Assembly (NCBI GenBank): GCA_004194705.1
Contig: SADC01000215.1
Location: forward strand, 62,001-126,000
Direction of reading: 5' to 3'
DNA: 64,000 nucleotides
Source: Ditylenchus dipsaci
Taxonomy: Eukaryota; Nematoda; Chromadorea; Rhabditida; Anguinidae
Shown here: positions 23,076 through 34,915 of the stretch, piece by piece
Position numbering within the stretch: the first letter of the stretch is position 1
How the letters are laid out: the number at the start of each line of letters is the position of its first letter
Position numbers and translations under genes: made by a program
Notes under the pieces: generated by a model
The model's database searches: none
Seen by the model: only the letters and a program-made list of their open reading frames with translations
What the model was told of the DNA's origin: nothing

Positions 23076-23244
23076 ATTTATCTAACGATGGAGTCTGATG
23101 AAAATTTGTAAAAAGTGATCTGTGTGTTTATAAACTTCTTTTTTTACAAGTAAATGAGCTGTAAATACGTATCTAACACAACAATCAAATTTTAACACAA
23201 CAAATCACTGACCAACATAGTCAAAACTCACACTTACTATGGCT

Positions 23245-23335
23245 TAAAATCTTGAGATCGACCTGAAATTTTTCCAATTTTCGGACATCCGAAAAATAAG
23301 GCGGCCGGACGCCTTATTTAAGGAAATACGGTATT
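23245..23335. mobile_element. MITE family E, right half
   Basis: The right part of an E copy, with the inner near-palindrome AAGGCGGCCGGACGCCTT followed by AAGGAAATACGGTA. The left half is missing. It lies just downstream of the secreted-protein gene. Confidence 0.6.
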
Positions 23336-23410
23336 TGTTTCAACATTTTTGTTTATCTATTCAACTTTCACATTACCATCAACTTGACATTAGTTTGAAT
23401 AATATTTTAG

Positions 23411-23826
23411 CTCCATTCATACTCCGGCGTAACACGAGTCGCGTAACAAACTTTCAAACAGTTCCAGACAAACATTTTTATTTTACTTTTCAGTTATGTT
23501 GTACTCAAAATAACCGCTAGAATCTAGCGAACATTTTGGTAGTAAAATATTTGTTTTTATAAAAAATATTTTGGAAATCGACAAAAGTAAGTCGCGTAAC
23601 AGCATGTTACGCGGGTTGAGTCAGGTAACACGCTGTTACGCGACTTACTTTTGTCGATTTCCAAAATATTTTTATATAAACTAACAAATATTTTACTACC
23701 AAAATGATCGCTAGATTCTAGCAGTTATTTTGAGTACAACATAACTGAAAAGTAAAATAAAAAATGTTTGTCTGGAACTGTTTGATAGTTTGTTACGCGA
23801 CTCGTGTTACGCCGGAGTATGAATGG
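23411..23826. mobile_element. full-length palindrome with GCGTAACA words
   Basis: AGCTCCATTCATACTCCGGC at the left is mirrored at the right, and the two 190-bp arms are nearly perfect complements meeting at AGCATGTTACGCGGGTTGAG. The outermost CATTCATACT matches the end of the element at 6154-7350, but the adjoining word is CGCGTAACA instead of CGCGAAACA. Confidence 0.8.
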
Positions 23827-24033
23827 AGCTTTTTAAATTGACTTCTCTTCCAAATTTTCCAAAAACAAAAGCCTGGGCATAGGCAACCTGGCCACCAATT
23901 GCGTTTAATTTATCTCTCTTGATATGAAGATATCAATTGATAATCGACCTCATTTATGCACAAGTCATTTACTCAAAAGCTACACGTACGGCCATTTTGT
24001 TGTAATTTTTCACTAACGCACCACCGTGTTTTA

Positions 24034-24965
24034 AAGGGGCATTTAACACTCGTAGTCCCGAGATATTAAATTGCTGACATTATAATTTTGGAATTTCGCG
24101 GTAGTAAGTGTTAATAATATCAATGAGCGTAATGTACAAGGTTAGTGAAAAAAAACCGCCCTATTCTCGAAAAACAGTGTAAATCAATTTTTAAAGGGTT
24201 TTTTAAATTTTTAAATACCAACGCGTTTCACCGCAAATTAAGGTGGGACCAGCAAGTTTTCAAAAAGCGTCCTTGTTTTCACTCGTCTCATGTCAATTCT
24301 GATATTTATGCCCTTATCCAACTTTTAAAAAGTAGGCAGAAAACTTTCATCCGATCAGGTTAAACGCTTGTAGAAGACAGTCTTGAGAGAAAGAAATTGC
24401 TGGTCCTTGCCTTAATTCCAGTGTAACGCGCTGGTATGACCCTTTAAAGGAGCATGCCCACGCTAATAAGAGGTGGTGCCGGGAATTCAAATTTTTTTGC
24501 TAATAATTCAAGTTCTATACGAATTTTTCAACCTGGTTTCTGGCCTTGTTTTGTTAGAAACCAAGTTTAAAAAATCTGTACACAATTTCAATGAAATTTT
24601 TTTTGAATTGGCGGGCACCACTTCTTATTAGCGTGGGCATGCCCCGTTGAAAGCCATTTTTGAACGTAACTCATATTTCATTAATTCTCTGCAATGTTTT
24701 CATATAAAATAACATTCCCAGTGTGTTGAGACTCGTTATGGATACTGCATAGCGATATGTAGCCCTGCATCTGAGCTACAAAAATGGTATTAACAGGAAA
24801 AATTCGGCACAGGTAACGAACAAGCACCCCAAAAAAATCAATAGGGGGACCAAGGCAAAAAATTTAAAAAATAAAAACAATCAACAGGGGGACCAAGGCA
24901 TCTTTTTTTTTTTGCCTTGGTCCCCCCTATTGATTTTTTGGGGTGCTTGTTCTTTACTCGAGTGG
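24034..24965. repeat. palindromic repeats around GGGCATGCCC
   Basis: 24445-24655 is a palindrome with arms GGAGCATGCCCACGCTAATA and TATTAGCGTGGGCATGCCCC; a related terminus TTAAAGGGGCATTTAACAC starts at about 24034. A small hairpin at 24835-24960 has ATAGGGGGACCAAGGCA twice and the mirror TGCCTTGGTCCCCCCTAT. No gene was seen in 23827-25168. Confidence 0.55.
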
Positions 24966-25168
24966 GTGCTTGTTCTTAACCTTGGCCAAAAATTCAGCCG
25001 AGAAAAAATCTACAGCCGTTCCCACCTAAAGAAGCCAACAAAAATTGCTCACTCATTGGGGACGTAGCCTTAGACTCGAAGTTTAATGGAATCTGGTTTT
25101 TTTAACGAAAACTTGGTGTCTGTCATAAAATCCACCAATTTTGCCTCTGTTGTTGTGATATGCATACT

Positions 25169-25608
25169 GTGATATATCGGCGAGGGGTTTATTCAACAGA
25201 CGGAAAATTCAAAAAGCGGATAATTCGACAGTGGATAACAGCCGGATTATTCAAAAAGCGGATAATTCGACAGAGTAATTTTCCACAGTCGGATTATTCA
25301 AAAACCGGATTATTCGACAGTCGGAGTTTTCGTCAATAATTGTTTAACCCGCTTTTTGATCACGTATCGATCTTATTTTTCTCAGGATCAATAGAAATAG
25401 CCAAGAAGAACTGATTCTGAGAAAAATTAACTTGATATGTGATCGAAAAGTGGGTTAAAACAATTATTGACGAAAACTCCGCCTGTTGAATAATCCACTG
25501 TCGAATTATCCGGTTTTTGAATAATCCGACTGTGGAAAATTACTCTGTCGAATTATCCGCTTTTTGAATTTTCCGTCTGTTGAATAAACCCCCGCCGATA
25601 TATCACTG
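25169..25608. mobile_element. foldback element (word GGATAATTCGACAG)
   Basis: The ends GTGATATATCGGCGAGGGGT / CCCCCGCCGATATATCAC are followed by arrays of GGATTATTCAAAAAGCGGAT and CGACAG words, mirrored at 25470-25590. A loop of about 130 bp contains its own short hairpin (GTTTAACCCGCTTTTTGATC and complement). No clean target duplication was found. Confidence 0.7.
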
Positions 25609-25775
25609 TTTATTTTCTATTTGATTGCAGAAAAAGAAGTCAGAACAGAAGTCTATCCGCTACTTCCGCCAAAATTTCACAAAATATATTAATAATTTCA
25701 AAGAAAACTGAATTAGCATAAAACGTTTTTTTAATTTTTCGCCGTTTTGTTGTTTTCAAGGTGATTATGATTTTT

Positions 25776-25927
25776 GGCCAGTGACAGATTGAGACAATTC
25801 AAATTGAGACAATGACGATTGAGACAAAATCATCGGTCTTATTCTGCAAATATTTGCCGAATAAGACTGATGATTTTGTCTCAATCGTCATTGTCTCAAT
25901 TTGAATTGTCTCAATCTGTCGCTGGCC
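25776..25927. repeat. 152-bp near-perfect palindrome
   Basis: GGCCAGTGACAGATTGAGAC pairs with GTCTCAATCTGTCGCTGGCC, and pairing continues with only rare mismatches to a centre at TGCAAATATTTG. TGATTTTT at the left and TGATTTTA at the right may be a decayed 8-bp target duplication. It would extrude as a long hairpin. Confidence 0.85.
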
Positions 25928-25974
25928 TGATTTTAATTTCAAGGGCTGTAGATGCGTATATAAATTGGTAAAAG

Positions 25975-26578
25975 GACAGTTGGCATCGTTGCCAACTATC
26001 CACTTACCGTATTTTCTCTATCAAACGCCCCTCTTCAATAAACGCCCCCTCTCTAATAAACGCCCCCTTCAGTGACCTATATCTCAGCCCGAAAAAATAA
26101 TTTTGCAAATCTGTTTTTTGCGTTTTCTTAATTAGCACGAGTTTACCTAATTTCACTTTTCAGATTTTGGTTGAGCACCCAAAAATCTCAAAATCGAAAT
26201 AATTTTTTTCCGATTTTTTAAGGGTTGAAAAATAAACGCCCCGGGGCGTTTAATAGAGAAAATACGGTAGTTTTGTTTTGATGACAATACCTATGTTGAG
26301 TAATTTTTTTGGCCATCTAAGTAGCCCAAATTTTCTAAGGAATCTGAATCATGAAGCAGAATTTCAAAAAGTTGTTAAGATATGAGCTAAAGTTGGAAAA
26401 TACAGGTAAATACTGTTTGTTTTCCAACTTTAACTCATACCTCAAAAACGAAGTTTTTTTTATGATTCAGATTCTTTTGCTCAGAATGAAAAAAAATTAC
26501 TTAAAAATAGGTATTGTCATCAAAAACAGAACTAAGTGGACAGTTGGTATCGATGCCAACTGTCCTATGTCCATATAA
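25975..26578. mobile_element. foldback with a nested complete MITE E copy
   Basis: Outer arms AGGACAGTTGGCATCGTTGC / GCCAACTGTCCTATG enclose E5 (about 26008-26273), which has CCGTATTTTCTCTATCAAAC / GAAAATACGG ends between TA, three left-end words containing AACGCCCC and a right-end palindrome AACGCCCCGGGGCGTT. A second small hairpin at about 26330-26480 has TCTGAATCATGAAGC-like arms. Confidence 0.7.
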
Positions 26579-26752
26579 GTTACCTTCCCCTTGAGTACTA
26601 CGCACTTAAAGTAAACATTGATACTCTTTCGTTTGATGAAACGCCAAAATAAAAGTATATGTCTTTTTGAAATCTACTTTTCACTATTGAGCTTCGGAGT
26701 GAAAATTTATTTATTCTGTGACTATATCCTGTAGTTTAATCCGCTAGTTCAG

Positions 26753-27164
26753 ATTTCCATTCGCCAACCTGATCAATTATTCTCCCCAACATGATTACTC
26801 AGAAGAGCACCAATGTTCCTATCAAAGATTTCCAAGAAAGTATCAGGTAAAGCCTATTAGCGTAATATATGACCTTTACATTATTTTTGCAGGATTGGTA
26901 TGCCGAAATGAGTCAGCAATTTATCTCAGCCAACTATCGCAACTTTTTGGAAGATCAGAAAAAACAGCAAAACTTTGAACTTCAGCTAGAAAGACTTGAG
27001 CTAAATTTTGATGAAGAAAGCAAAAGAACACAATTGGATGTGTCTCAGCGACTAAAGCAGTATTTGTTGCAAAAAGAATCAAAAGACATGGCACCGAGAA
27101 TCCAGCCTCAGTCAGTGTCGTCCATTCCGGCTGTGGCAAATGTGGGAAAAAGCATAAACAAGCG
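26753..27164 (+). CDS. coiled-coil protein exons
   Basis: Exon 26753-26846 (FANLINYSPQHDYSEEHQ) joins in phase to exon 26893-27164, which starts DWYAEMSQQFISANYRNFLE and continues with a charged heptad-like helix (EDQKKQQNFELQLERLELNF, then LDVSQRLKQYLLQKESK). A donor CG|gtaatgg follows and an acceptor TTATTTAG at 27187-27193; the exon after that is open in two frames, so its reading is unclear. The start codon is not found. It may be the N-terminus of the nucleoporin gene downstream, since GLE1 has a coiled coil before its helical domain, but this is unproven. Confidence 0.5.
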
Positions 27165-27289
27165 GTAATGGTCTTCACATTTCAGTTATTTAGGATTCCC
27201 ATCACGTGTGATTTTGGAAGTGACTCAACCTGGAGATGGGTTCGAGAACCACTGTATAGTTATTCAAACCTCTGCAGATGGCGGTCCAG

Positions 27290-27480
27290 GGGCATAGGCA
27301 GGGGGGGGGGGGGTAGGGGGGGGGGTTGGGTGCTGAGCCCCTGTCAGATTTGTCGAAAAATGTTGTACATTATAACAATAATATAAACAATATAAAACTT
27401 AAAAACGGCGTAGGTAAAATGACCTCTTGGCGGCTTTACCCCCCCCCCCCCTGTCGGATTTTTCTGTCTACGCCTCTGTT
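27290..27480. repeat. G-run/C-run foldback MITE
   Basis: GGGGCATAGGCAGGGGG at the left faces CCCCCCCTGTCGGATTTTTC and TGTCTACGCCTCTG at the right. It sits at or just after a coding exon and probably in an intron. I see nothing else between 27481 and 27687. Confidence 0.55.
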
Positions 27481-27687
27481 GCGTTCCCAAATATATATTT
27501 CTATACCATGCTTCATCATGTTAAAAAAGATAAATTTTTTGTTACTCTGTTTCGCGAGTCAAAACAGTGATTCTCAAATCACTCGTTAGAATTAATTCAT
27601 GACTCGCAGGAAGTATGAGTAAAGCTCAATAAAATTATATAAATTTTCCATCGCTAGTTTGACAGGCTGTACTCCGAAGCATGACAG

Positions 27688-28271
27688 CCAATTTGATAAG
27701 AGGTCGTTTTAGTAACAGCTAGTTTTGGTAAGAAAGTTTTTAGTAAGAATGTTTTTGGTAAGCGGTTATTTTGGTATGAAATTTTATATAGAATTATTTA
27801 GTAGAAATGAAGTTGGATCATAGAAAAACATTTTAAATTCTAAAAGTTCTTTAAAAGACGAAAATATTACTACCCGGATACTACTGCACTACCTGAGTTC
27901 CTCGACCTGGGTATTACCACCTGAGTACCAACATCTGGGTACTACCACCTGTGTACTGCCAACTCGGTACCACTACCTGGGCAATACCATGGATCGCCAC
28001 TACCTGGGTACCACCATCTGGGTATCACTACCTGGGTGCCATTATTTAGGTACCACCACCTGAGTAGCACCACCCGGGTTTTACCATCACTACCTAGGCA
28101 CCACCATCTGGGTAATTTTTGTGTATCTATGCTATTACCAAAAAATTTCTTACCAAAATAATCGCGTACCAAAAAATTTCTTACCGAAAAAACCGCTTAC
28201 TAAAAAATTTCTTACCAAAATGACCTCTTACCAAAAAATTTTCTTACCCAAACGACCTGTTGCCAAATTGT
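27688..28271. mobile_element. foldback element (word TTTTGGTAAGAAA)
   Basis: The left array (about 27688-27785) of GTTTTTGGTAAG words is mirrored at 28135-28265 by CTTACCAAAA words. The loop carries a fragment of the sequence that opens the large inverted arms (27795-27880) and a simple array of CTACCTGGGTACCACCATC units, 27880-28115. No clean target duplication. 28272-28597 is AT-rich, with a possible small exon near 28500 (CTNEFGFVSSC). Confidence 0.65.
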
Positions 28272-28597
28272 CGGTTATTTGACACCTTTCACAAATGAGC
28301 ACCATATGGTCAATATCCGCGGGTGGCGTATTATCGAGGGCTTACTAGAATTTAAAAGCTCCACATAGTAATTAAACCATCCATGTTTTGCAATATGTTG
28401 GAGGGCATAAAGTGATAGATTGTGAATAGTTTGGCTCGTATCGTATTAAATAATATCTGAGTCAAATTTATTTTTACCAGTTTTTAGATTCATCATCCAG
28501 CACCTGCACAAACGAATTCGGTTTTGTCTCATCCTGCTATTAAGTAATCATTTTTTCGATTTTGCGATCCTATTAAAATTTGCTTTATTAATCATAG

Positions 28598-31500
28598 CTC
28601 TGCCGAAAGTGATTGGAAGAGGTTTGAACCGACTCCGGAGCTTCAGCCAGATGATCTCTTTTGCCGCAAATAGAAGAAACAAATTATGATCCACAGTTAA
28701 GCATTACTGAACTTGAAGACGATACACTTGAAGTTGTCTGCGGCAATAAGTCTGCGGCAATCAGTGAGAATCAATTGATAGCTGTGCCATCACCTACTTC
28801 TAGTGCGTCATTGTTTCAAGTGAAACCAACTACAAGTGAAGCAACCAAAATCGAGCAGCCAACTACGAAAGAAATTTCAGCTAGTAGGGAAGCAATAGGT
28901 GTTGCACCTCCGACGACTTGGGGTATTTTTATAACTATTTCTTAACTTTCAAATTTTAATTGACCATTTAGGGATTACTGGCAAAACTGATCTGCCTAAG
29001 TCTGCAGACTTGGAATTGCGGGCACGCCTATCACCAAGCCATTATTTCCCTATTCTCCATCTGTGGTTTCAGAAGTAAAGCAGCAGTCTCCTGCTGTATT
29101 GCCGAAAACATCCTTTGATATCTTCCAGACCTCTACGCCTTCAACGAGCAGAGTTGACGAAGTGAAGCCTGCTTTTTCATTCCGCACTGCCAATTCTGGA
29201 AATGTCGAATCATCCACAGTTGGAAGAACACTGCAGGAAGAAGGTCAAATAGTGATACCAGCCTTTACTGGTGTGGCTTTCGACTTCAAAAAAGGTACGT
29301 TTAAGTTTGCTGGGCTTAACATGGTTGTTTTGTAGACGGAAAATCAGATGCTGAGTCACAAAAGCTCCCGAAATCAAGTGAAAGTCCCGTTTCTTTTCAG
29401 TTCAACAAAGGTAATCTACTTCGCTTTGTTTGTTCTAGCATATACCGAAATAAATTTTCTAAACTCAGCTGCACCTCCAAAACCATCTCTGACTCAAGAA
29501 CCGATCGCTTTTCAATTTAACAAGGGTTAGTAGTCTGTGATCTCTTTCTTTATTATTACTCATTAGCTTTCCTATACGAATATACCCCCTTGGCGGCATT
29601 TCTTATTGTCTATCTCGGTATCGATATCATTTCAGCTGCATCTCCACCACCGATTAATAAGACTACTGAAAAGGCAGAATTTGCTTTCCAACCCAACAAA
29701 GGTGTCAAACATACTTTTTGGATTTTTTACTAAGGAGTCATTTTTGTTTAGATTCTTCTATCGCACAAGCCAGCTTGTTCGGCACACAACCATCTGGGAG
29801 TTCCCTCTTCTCGTCTGCTAGAGCTGCCGTTTCACCTGCTGCCGTCGTGCCCTCAGCAAGTGTGTTTCCATTTGCTTCTCATGCAAAATCTACAAGCTCT
29901 TCTACTGCTATCACGCCTTTAAGTAGCCTGTTCTCATTTGCTCCGAAAATTTGCTCACCTGACATTGCCAATAAGCTTTCCATCACAGATCTGAAAGGGG
30001 ATGAAGAAATTATGGGTATGGTGATTTATAAAGCTCTTTTTCATAAAGATGTCGTTTTAGATCCAAACTTTTTGGGTGGTTGCAAATTGGCGAAGTGGAT
30101 TCAGTTCTATACCACTTTCCATCGTCAAATCACTGCAGAAATTAGTTAGTTCAGACCTTAGGGTTTAGTTTTTTAATGTTTTTTTTTATTAAAGCTAGCT
30201 TTGAGAAAGATGCCGACTTGGTAAACCTGTTTCTTTTTGTTAGTTAATTTATCATATTTTTGAAGAAGAAGCTGAGGATATCGTTGAAAAAATCTATTGT
30301 CGACAAAATCAACTTTGTTGCGAAGAAGAAAGCCACAAATCAGGATCTGGGGAAAGTGTTTTTCTACTTCTTTGAGCTGTTCGACTTCAAAACCGTTAAA
30401 ACCCAAGACAATGAAGACTTGAAGTTGGACAAAGAAAACTCAGGAATGATCAATTTCGTGATGTCAACTATTTGCTATAGATTTATAGTAAGTTGCTTTC
30501 CTATTTTGATGTGGCTTCCTCGTGGCGTCGCGCCTTCATGATTCACCTTTATTGCATGTACAATTTCCACCGACTTTATTTTTTCCCACCAAGAGAGTAA
30601 TAGCTTCGTTTAGTTGAGTAGAGTTGATCCTGAATAGGTTGGGTCGCCCCTACTTTTTTTTACTAGGTTTCTCTAATGCTGAGCATATCAACGACACTTA
30701 TGCCGGCCACTAGTGCTATCCTCTAACAAGGGAGGGACCCTGACTGTGATCTCAAGGAACTTCGATGACAATTTTTTTCTGCGTATTCTTGTGGAGCGTG
30801 CCCAATTTCGTGACAAATCTGGCTCCGCAGCTCTGAAGGTTCACAAAGTGTGGTAGAAGGGTCACTCAAAAATCTAAAAACACCTCGATACTCTCATCAT
30901 GGTTTTTCATAGCTGACCCTTGGGCCATGGGTCATTCCTAAAAAATTTTATTAGCTTTTAGAAGTGGGGAGCCAAATTCACACGGGATTTGGGCATGCTC
31001 TATAAGTATACGCGCATAAAAAAGAAACCACAGGTCACATTCAGGGTCCCTCCATTGTAAGCCATTCACCACGAGTATCTCTGTCAGTATTAATCTCACA
31101 TGAAGTTTTTTTTTTATTTTCAGGACAAAGTGAAGTGGGATGTCGACTTAACAAGCCAATAACAGTGGTGATCGCAGCACTGTGCGTGAAGTACGTCAAC
31201 TTTTACAAAGTTTTGTGCAGAGATTCTTCATTTCTCTTGTATGTTTCCAATGAGTCTGTCGAAGATGTAAGACTTCTTTTTTGCAAGTCATTGCTTGCGA
31301 AATGATTTAAAACCTCATTTTCAGATTGGACAAGGTTCTCTCTTTCCGTGACTCTTCTCCTGAAGCTTCGACTCACTGGTTGGGTAGTGAAACTGCTATT
31401 TTTGGTCTTTTCTTTCGCGTGCAGTTCCAGGTGGTGTCTCAGGGGTCAGTTTCTAGTTTTCTCACGTTTATCTGGGTCCGCGACGTTTGAGTCCCGGGCC

Positions 31501-32662
31501 GTTTGGGTCCCACGGCCGTTTGTGTCCCGGCCGTTTGTGTCCCGGCCGTTTGGGTCCCAGGCCGTTTGAGTCCCCGCACAACTATTATTCATTTTCAAAA
31601 AATGTTTTTGTTTTGTATTTTAAATGGCCTCAGTGACTATTCAAGCGATGAAGAAATCAACAGCAAGCTGCCATTCAGCCTTTACGGTCTACTTCCGGTT
31701 ACTACGCGTTTGGGCCCTCCGCATACAATCCATCGAAAATTTTGACTTTTCTAGATTTCTACCTGCCTGCCTTCGGCAGGCAACCTAATTCAATAGGAAG
31801 CCCTTTGAGGGTACATGGTCCAGGATAAGGGCTGACCCTTTAGGGGTACATGGTACGGATAATGGCTGACCCTTTGATGACCCACATAGCTTTTTCTTGG
31901 TGCAGCACCAGTTCTAATACGTACAACACATCTGCGTTGAAAAATATAAAATTTTTATAATTGGGGCCTAAATGCGGGGCCCAAATGCGGGGGCCCAATG
32001 CGGGATCAATGCTGGGAGCATTGATTGCTCGGCTAGGGACTCCCTAGTAGGAGTAAAACGGCCTGGGACCGAAACTGCCTGGGACCAAACGGCCGGGACT
32101 CAAACGGCCGGGACACAAACGGCCGGGACACAAACGGCCGGGACACAAACGGCCGTGGGACCCAAACGGCCCGGGACTCAAACGTCCTGATCCCCGTTTA
32201 TCTAGCTGTCATATTTTGCAGAGCTATCTGAGTGAGTCATCTGCTCAAAATGTCAAGGGTCCGGAGCTAATCAAGATGCTGCTCGTCAGTGTTTTGAACT
32301 GGAGAACCGGTTCTGCTGTCAAGTGCGTTCATTGTTGCGGAGATTTTCGACGTTAGCTTTTTTTTAACTCCAGCGTATAAAAACCTTAGTTTGGATATTA
32401 TACACTTTTTAATTTTTAGAATTGTGTTAGCCAGTTGAGTAAAACGTCAAAGAATTTCCTTTCTGAGGTCAGAAAAGTACATGTTCTGTCCGCTAGAAGA
32501 ATAGTCAATTTCAAGTGGGAGCCGGTTTTGGAGGCGATCTGCGCTAAAGTAAATGACGAAGAGTTAAAGGCTGTGATCACCACTCGACACGAGTCGTTGA
32601 TGTGTTTGCTTAAGAATTCCTTTGAGAAATTTGAATCGACGCCTAGCACTGCATCCGCTTGA
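28598..32662 (+). CDS. FG nucleoporin with GLE1-like C-terminal domain
   Basis: Exons: 28598-28922, 28972-29294, 29336-29410, 29469-29525, 29636-29701, 29752 to about 30020, about 30260-30487, 31124-31266, 31325-31430, 32222 to about 32320 and 32420-32662. The first half has FG-type motifs (ADFGIAG, FSFR, SLFGTQPSGSSLF, FSFAP) and three tiny exons each ending FQFNK, FQFNK or FQPNK. The C-terminal half is helical (SIVDKINFVAKKKATNQDLG; PITVVIAALCVKYVNFYKVL; SETAIFGLFFRVQFQ) and loosely follows the GLE1 domain, which activates the mRNA-export helicase at the pore. One base must be restored at 28659-28662, 29010-29011 and 31156-31157. The exon starting 31325 is also out of phase with the one before. 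Four introns contain transposons or MITEs. AATAAA at about 32743. Confidence 0.6.
30729..31053. mobile_element. MITE family U, copy 1 (nucleoporin intron)
   Basis: The ends AAGGGAGGGACCCTGACTGT / CAGGGTCCCTCC are about 20-bp inverted repeats, with inner arms around GGGCATGCTC / GAGCGTGCCC. A second copy lies at 58034-58354, also in an intron. Both start right after AAC. Confidence 0.65.
31474..32195. mobile_element. foldback element (word AACGGCCGGGACAC) in an intron
   Basis: The ends GGGTCCGCGACGTTTGAGTC / GACTCAAACGTCCTGATCCC lead into GC-rich word arrays at 31480-31575 and 32060-32190. GTTTATCT flanks at 31466-31473 and 32196-32203 (9 bp, CGTTTATCT, if the element ends at GATCCC). Removal leaves an ordinary intron between the exons at 31430 and 32222. 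The loop has no recognised gene. Confidence 0.85.
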
Positions 32663-33248
32663 ATATTTTTACCAGATAGGTTATTGCTCGCAGCGATTCG
32701 CCATATATTGTCTAAAAGTCTGCAATTTGTTCGTCTTGCCTGAATAAATTCATTTGATAGACAGGCTGCTGTTTAGTATTTCCTTTGCACATCCCTTGAA
32801 AAATTTAAAAATTCCGATGTCGAAGGCCTTAAGTTGGCAAAGTTTTTATGGGCTGACTGATTATTGATGGCTCTATTAGGTACTTCTTGCAGGGCTCTAA
32901 AAGCGGTTTTTTGTAATTTTGAACCACATTTGGTTACCGCTAATTCTATTACAAATTCTATGGTCATTGAGTAGTACGGTTCTTTAAATATGTGTTATTT
33001 GATCGTGTGTCATATGTAATGGTTGGACTGTATGCGCGTTTTCTTTTTCCGGCCCAAAATGTCATAAAGGGCCATTGCCGTCTCGATAACGGATGTCCCT
33101 CGCAAATTCAAAGATATTCCATAATCATTGAACTTCTGTACTTACTTTTTATCTTGATTTCTAACAAAACAAGGCCTAGAATTTAATTTTAGGTATGGTT
33201 TAGTTAAAAACCAAGCTGAAAAATCCGTACAGAAGTTCAATGATTAGG
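32663..33248. other. no gene recognised
   Basis: This follows the nucleoporin stop. It contains the likely poly(A) signal and an open stretch on minus (32967-32773) that I cannot assign. The sequence looks less repetitive than its surroundings. Confidence 0.35.
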
Positions 33249-33258
33249 CGAAAATTTT

Positions 33259-34526
33259 GGGAAACGGTAAATTCGCCGACAGTAAATTCGCCGACAGTAA
33301 ATTCGCCGACACGAATCGCCGACAGGTAAATTCGCCGACAAGTAAATTCGCCGACAAGTAAATTCGCCGACAGGTAAATTCGCCGACAGGTATATTCGCC
33401 GACAACTCTAATTTGCGGGAATTTAAATTTTTCAGTCTGAACCAACCAAACCAAGGTTGTCCACTTGGAGCAATTGTTTTTTTACGTTTTTCATTTCCGA
33501 AACCGGTTTTCTGGACTAATTCGTGTATTTTAAAGATGGTTTGACAGTGGTAAAATACTGTTTTCTAGAGTATTTTTTCAGTTTCGGGCAATAATTGGTT
33601 TCACGAAAACCAATTATTGCCCAATACTCAAAAAATACCCGACAAAACGGCATTTTGCTATTATCAAACCGTCTTCAGCATGTCGGAGTTAGTCCAGAAA
33701 ACAGGTTTTGGAACCGGAAAATGTATTTTTTTTATAAGTGGATGACCACTTGGTTTAGTTGGTAGATGGATTATATAGTAGAACTGAGGTTGAAATATAG
33801 AAAAGATTTCAAAACCTACAGGAACCACAGTTTTGGAGTGATTTCGTATCCCGTGGGTATCCAGGTGTATGGAGGTGGTAGTACCAAGAAAGTGGTATCG
33901 GTACTCAGGTGGAAGTGCTTAGGGAGTGGTACTTGGGTGGTGGTAGAATGTAGTTTCAAAGTAGCGGTATCTTAATGGTAGTACTCAGTTAGCAGTACCC
34001 GAGTTGCATATTAGACCATTAAAACTAATTGGTCGTTCACTTGATCAACATTTTTTCACGTTTTCGGGTTCTAAAACCTGTTTTCTGGACTAGCTCGGAC
34101 ATGCTGAAGATGATTTGATGATAGTAAAATGCCGTTTTCTTGGGTATTTTCTGAGTATTGGGCAATAATTGATTTTGTTGAAATCAATTATTGCGCATAA
34201 CTAAAAAATACTCGAGAAAACGGCATTTTACCACTGTCAAACCATCTTCAGAATACACGAATTAATCCAGAAAACAGGTTTTGGAAAATGAAAAACGTAA
34301 AAAAACAATTGCTCCAAGTGGACGACCACTTGGTTTGGTTGGTTCAGACTGAAAAAATTTAAATTCCCGCAAATTAGAGTTGTCGGCGAATATACCTGTC
34401 GGCGAATTTACCTGTTGGCGAATTTACCTGTCGGCGAATTTACTTGTCGGCGAATTTACCTGTCGGCGAATTCGTGTCGGCGAATTTACTGTCGGCGAAT
34501 TTACTGTCGGCGAATTTACCTAGAGC
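33259..34526. mobile_element. foldback element (word GTCGGCGAATTTACCT)
   Basis: Arrays of the 14-16-bp word lie at 33268-33405 and, inverted, at 34380-34520. Both flanks have CGAAAATTTT (33249-33258 and 34527-34536), which contains the target duplication. The loop contains two family C copies (33.4-33.75 and 34.0-34.36 kb) and a private stretch at 33.76-34.0 kb. The outer end GAATTTACCTAGAGCCG is shared with a fragment at about 41.45-41.54 kb that uses a different word. Confidence 0.8.
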
Positions 34527-34639
34527 CGAAAATTTTTGGTGGGGACAATCCAGAAGACGTGGCCATGGCTCTTTTAATCTCTTTTGTTTTACTTTGGTTT
34601 GAGTGACTATTCAGTGGCTTAATATTCTACTAAGAGATT

Positions 34640-34915
34640 TTTGATTTTCGCAGCACATGTTTTGGAATGATATCTCTCTAAGGAGTTATACTTGTGTCCA
34701 GTGTCCACTTTTCTAATCCTTTGCTTGCACACTCTTTATGATAAACGGAGGGTAAGCACTCGTGAGTCCTTCAATGGGCAGGCATTTTTATCCCCTTTCA
34801 AGAAAAGTTATGCCTCATTTTTAAACCTGTCAGCTAACGAAAAGAGGAAGGTTGTCAAAAAAATTTTAGCGCATAGCAAAGCTTTGTTTTGTTTATTATT
34901 TTTTCGCTTTTGAAT
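34640..34915 (+). other. possible exon(s) of an unknown gene
   Basis: After an acceptor-like TTTTCGCAG (34643-34651) the plus strand is open in pieces, ending with RVSTRESFNGQAFLSPFKKS and LSANEKRKVVKKILAHSK before a stop near 34911. This looks more protein-like than its surroundings, but no start, partner exon or homology was found. Confidence 0.2.

Noticed and set aside
27942..28172. Minus-strand frame with RWWYPGS repeats
   Set aside because: A simple array of CTACCTGGGTACCACC units in the loop of a foldback element.
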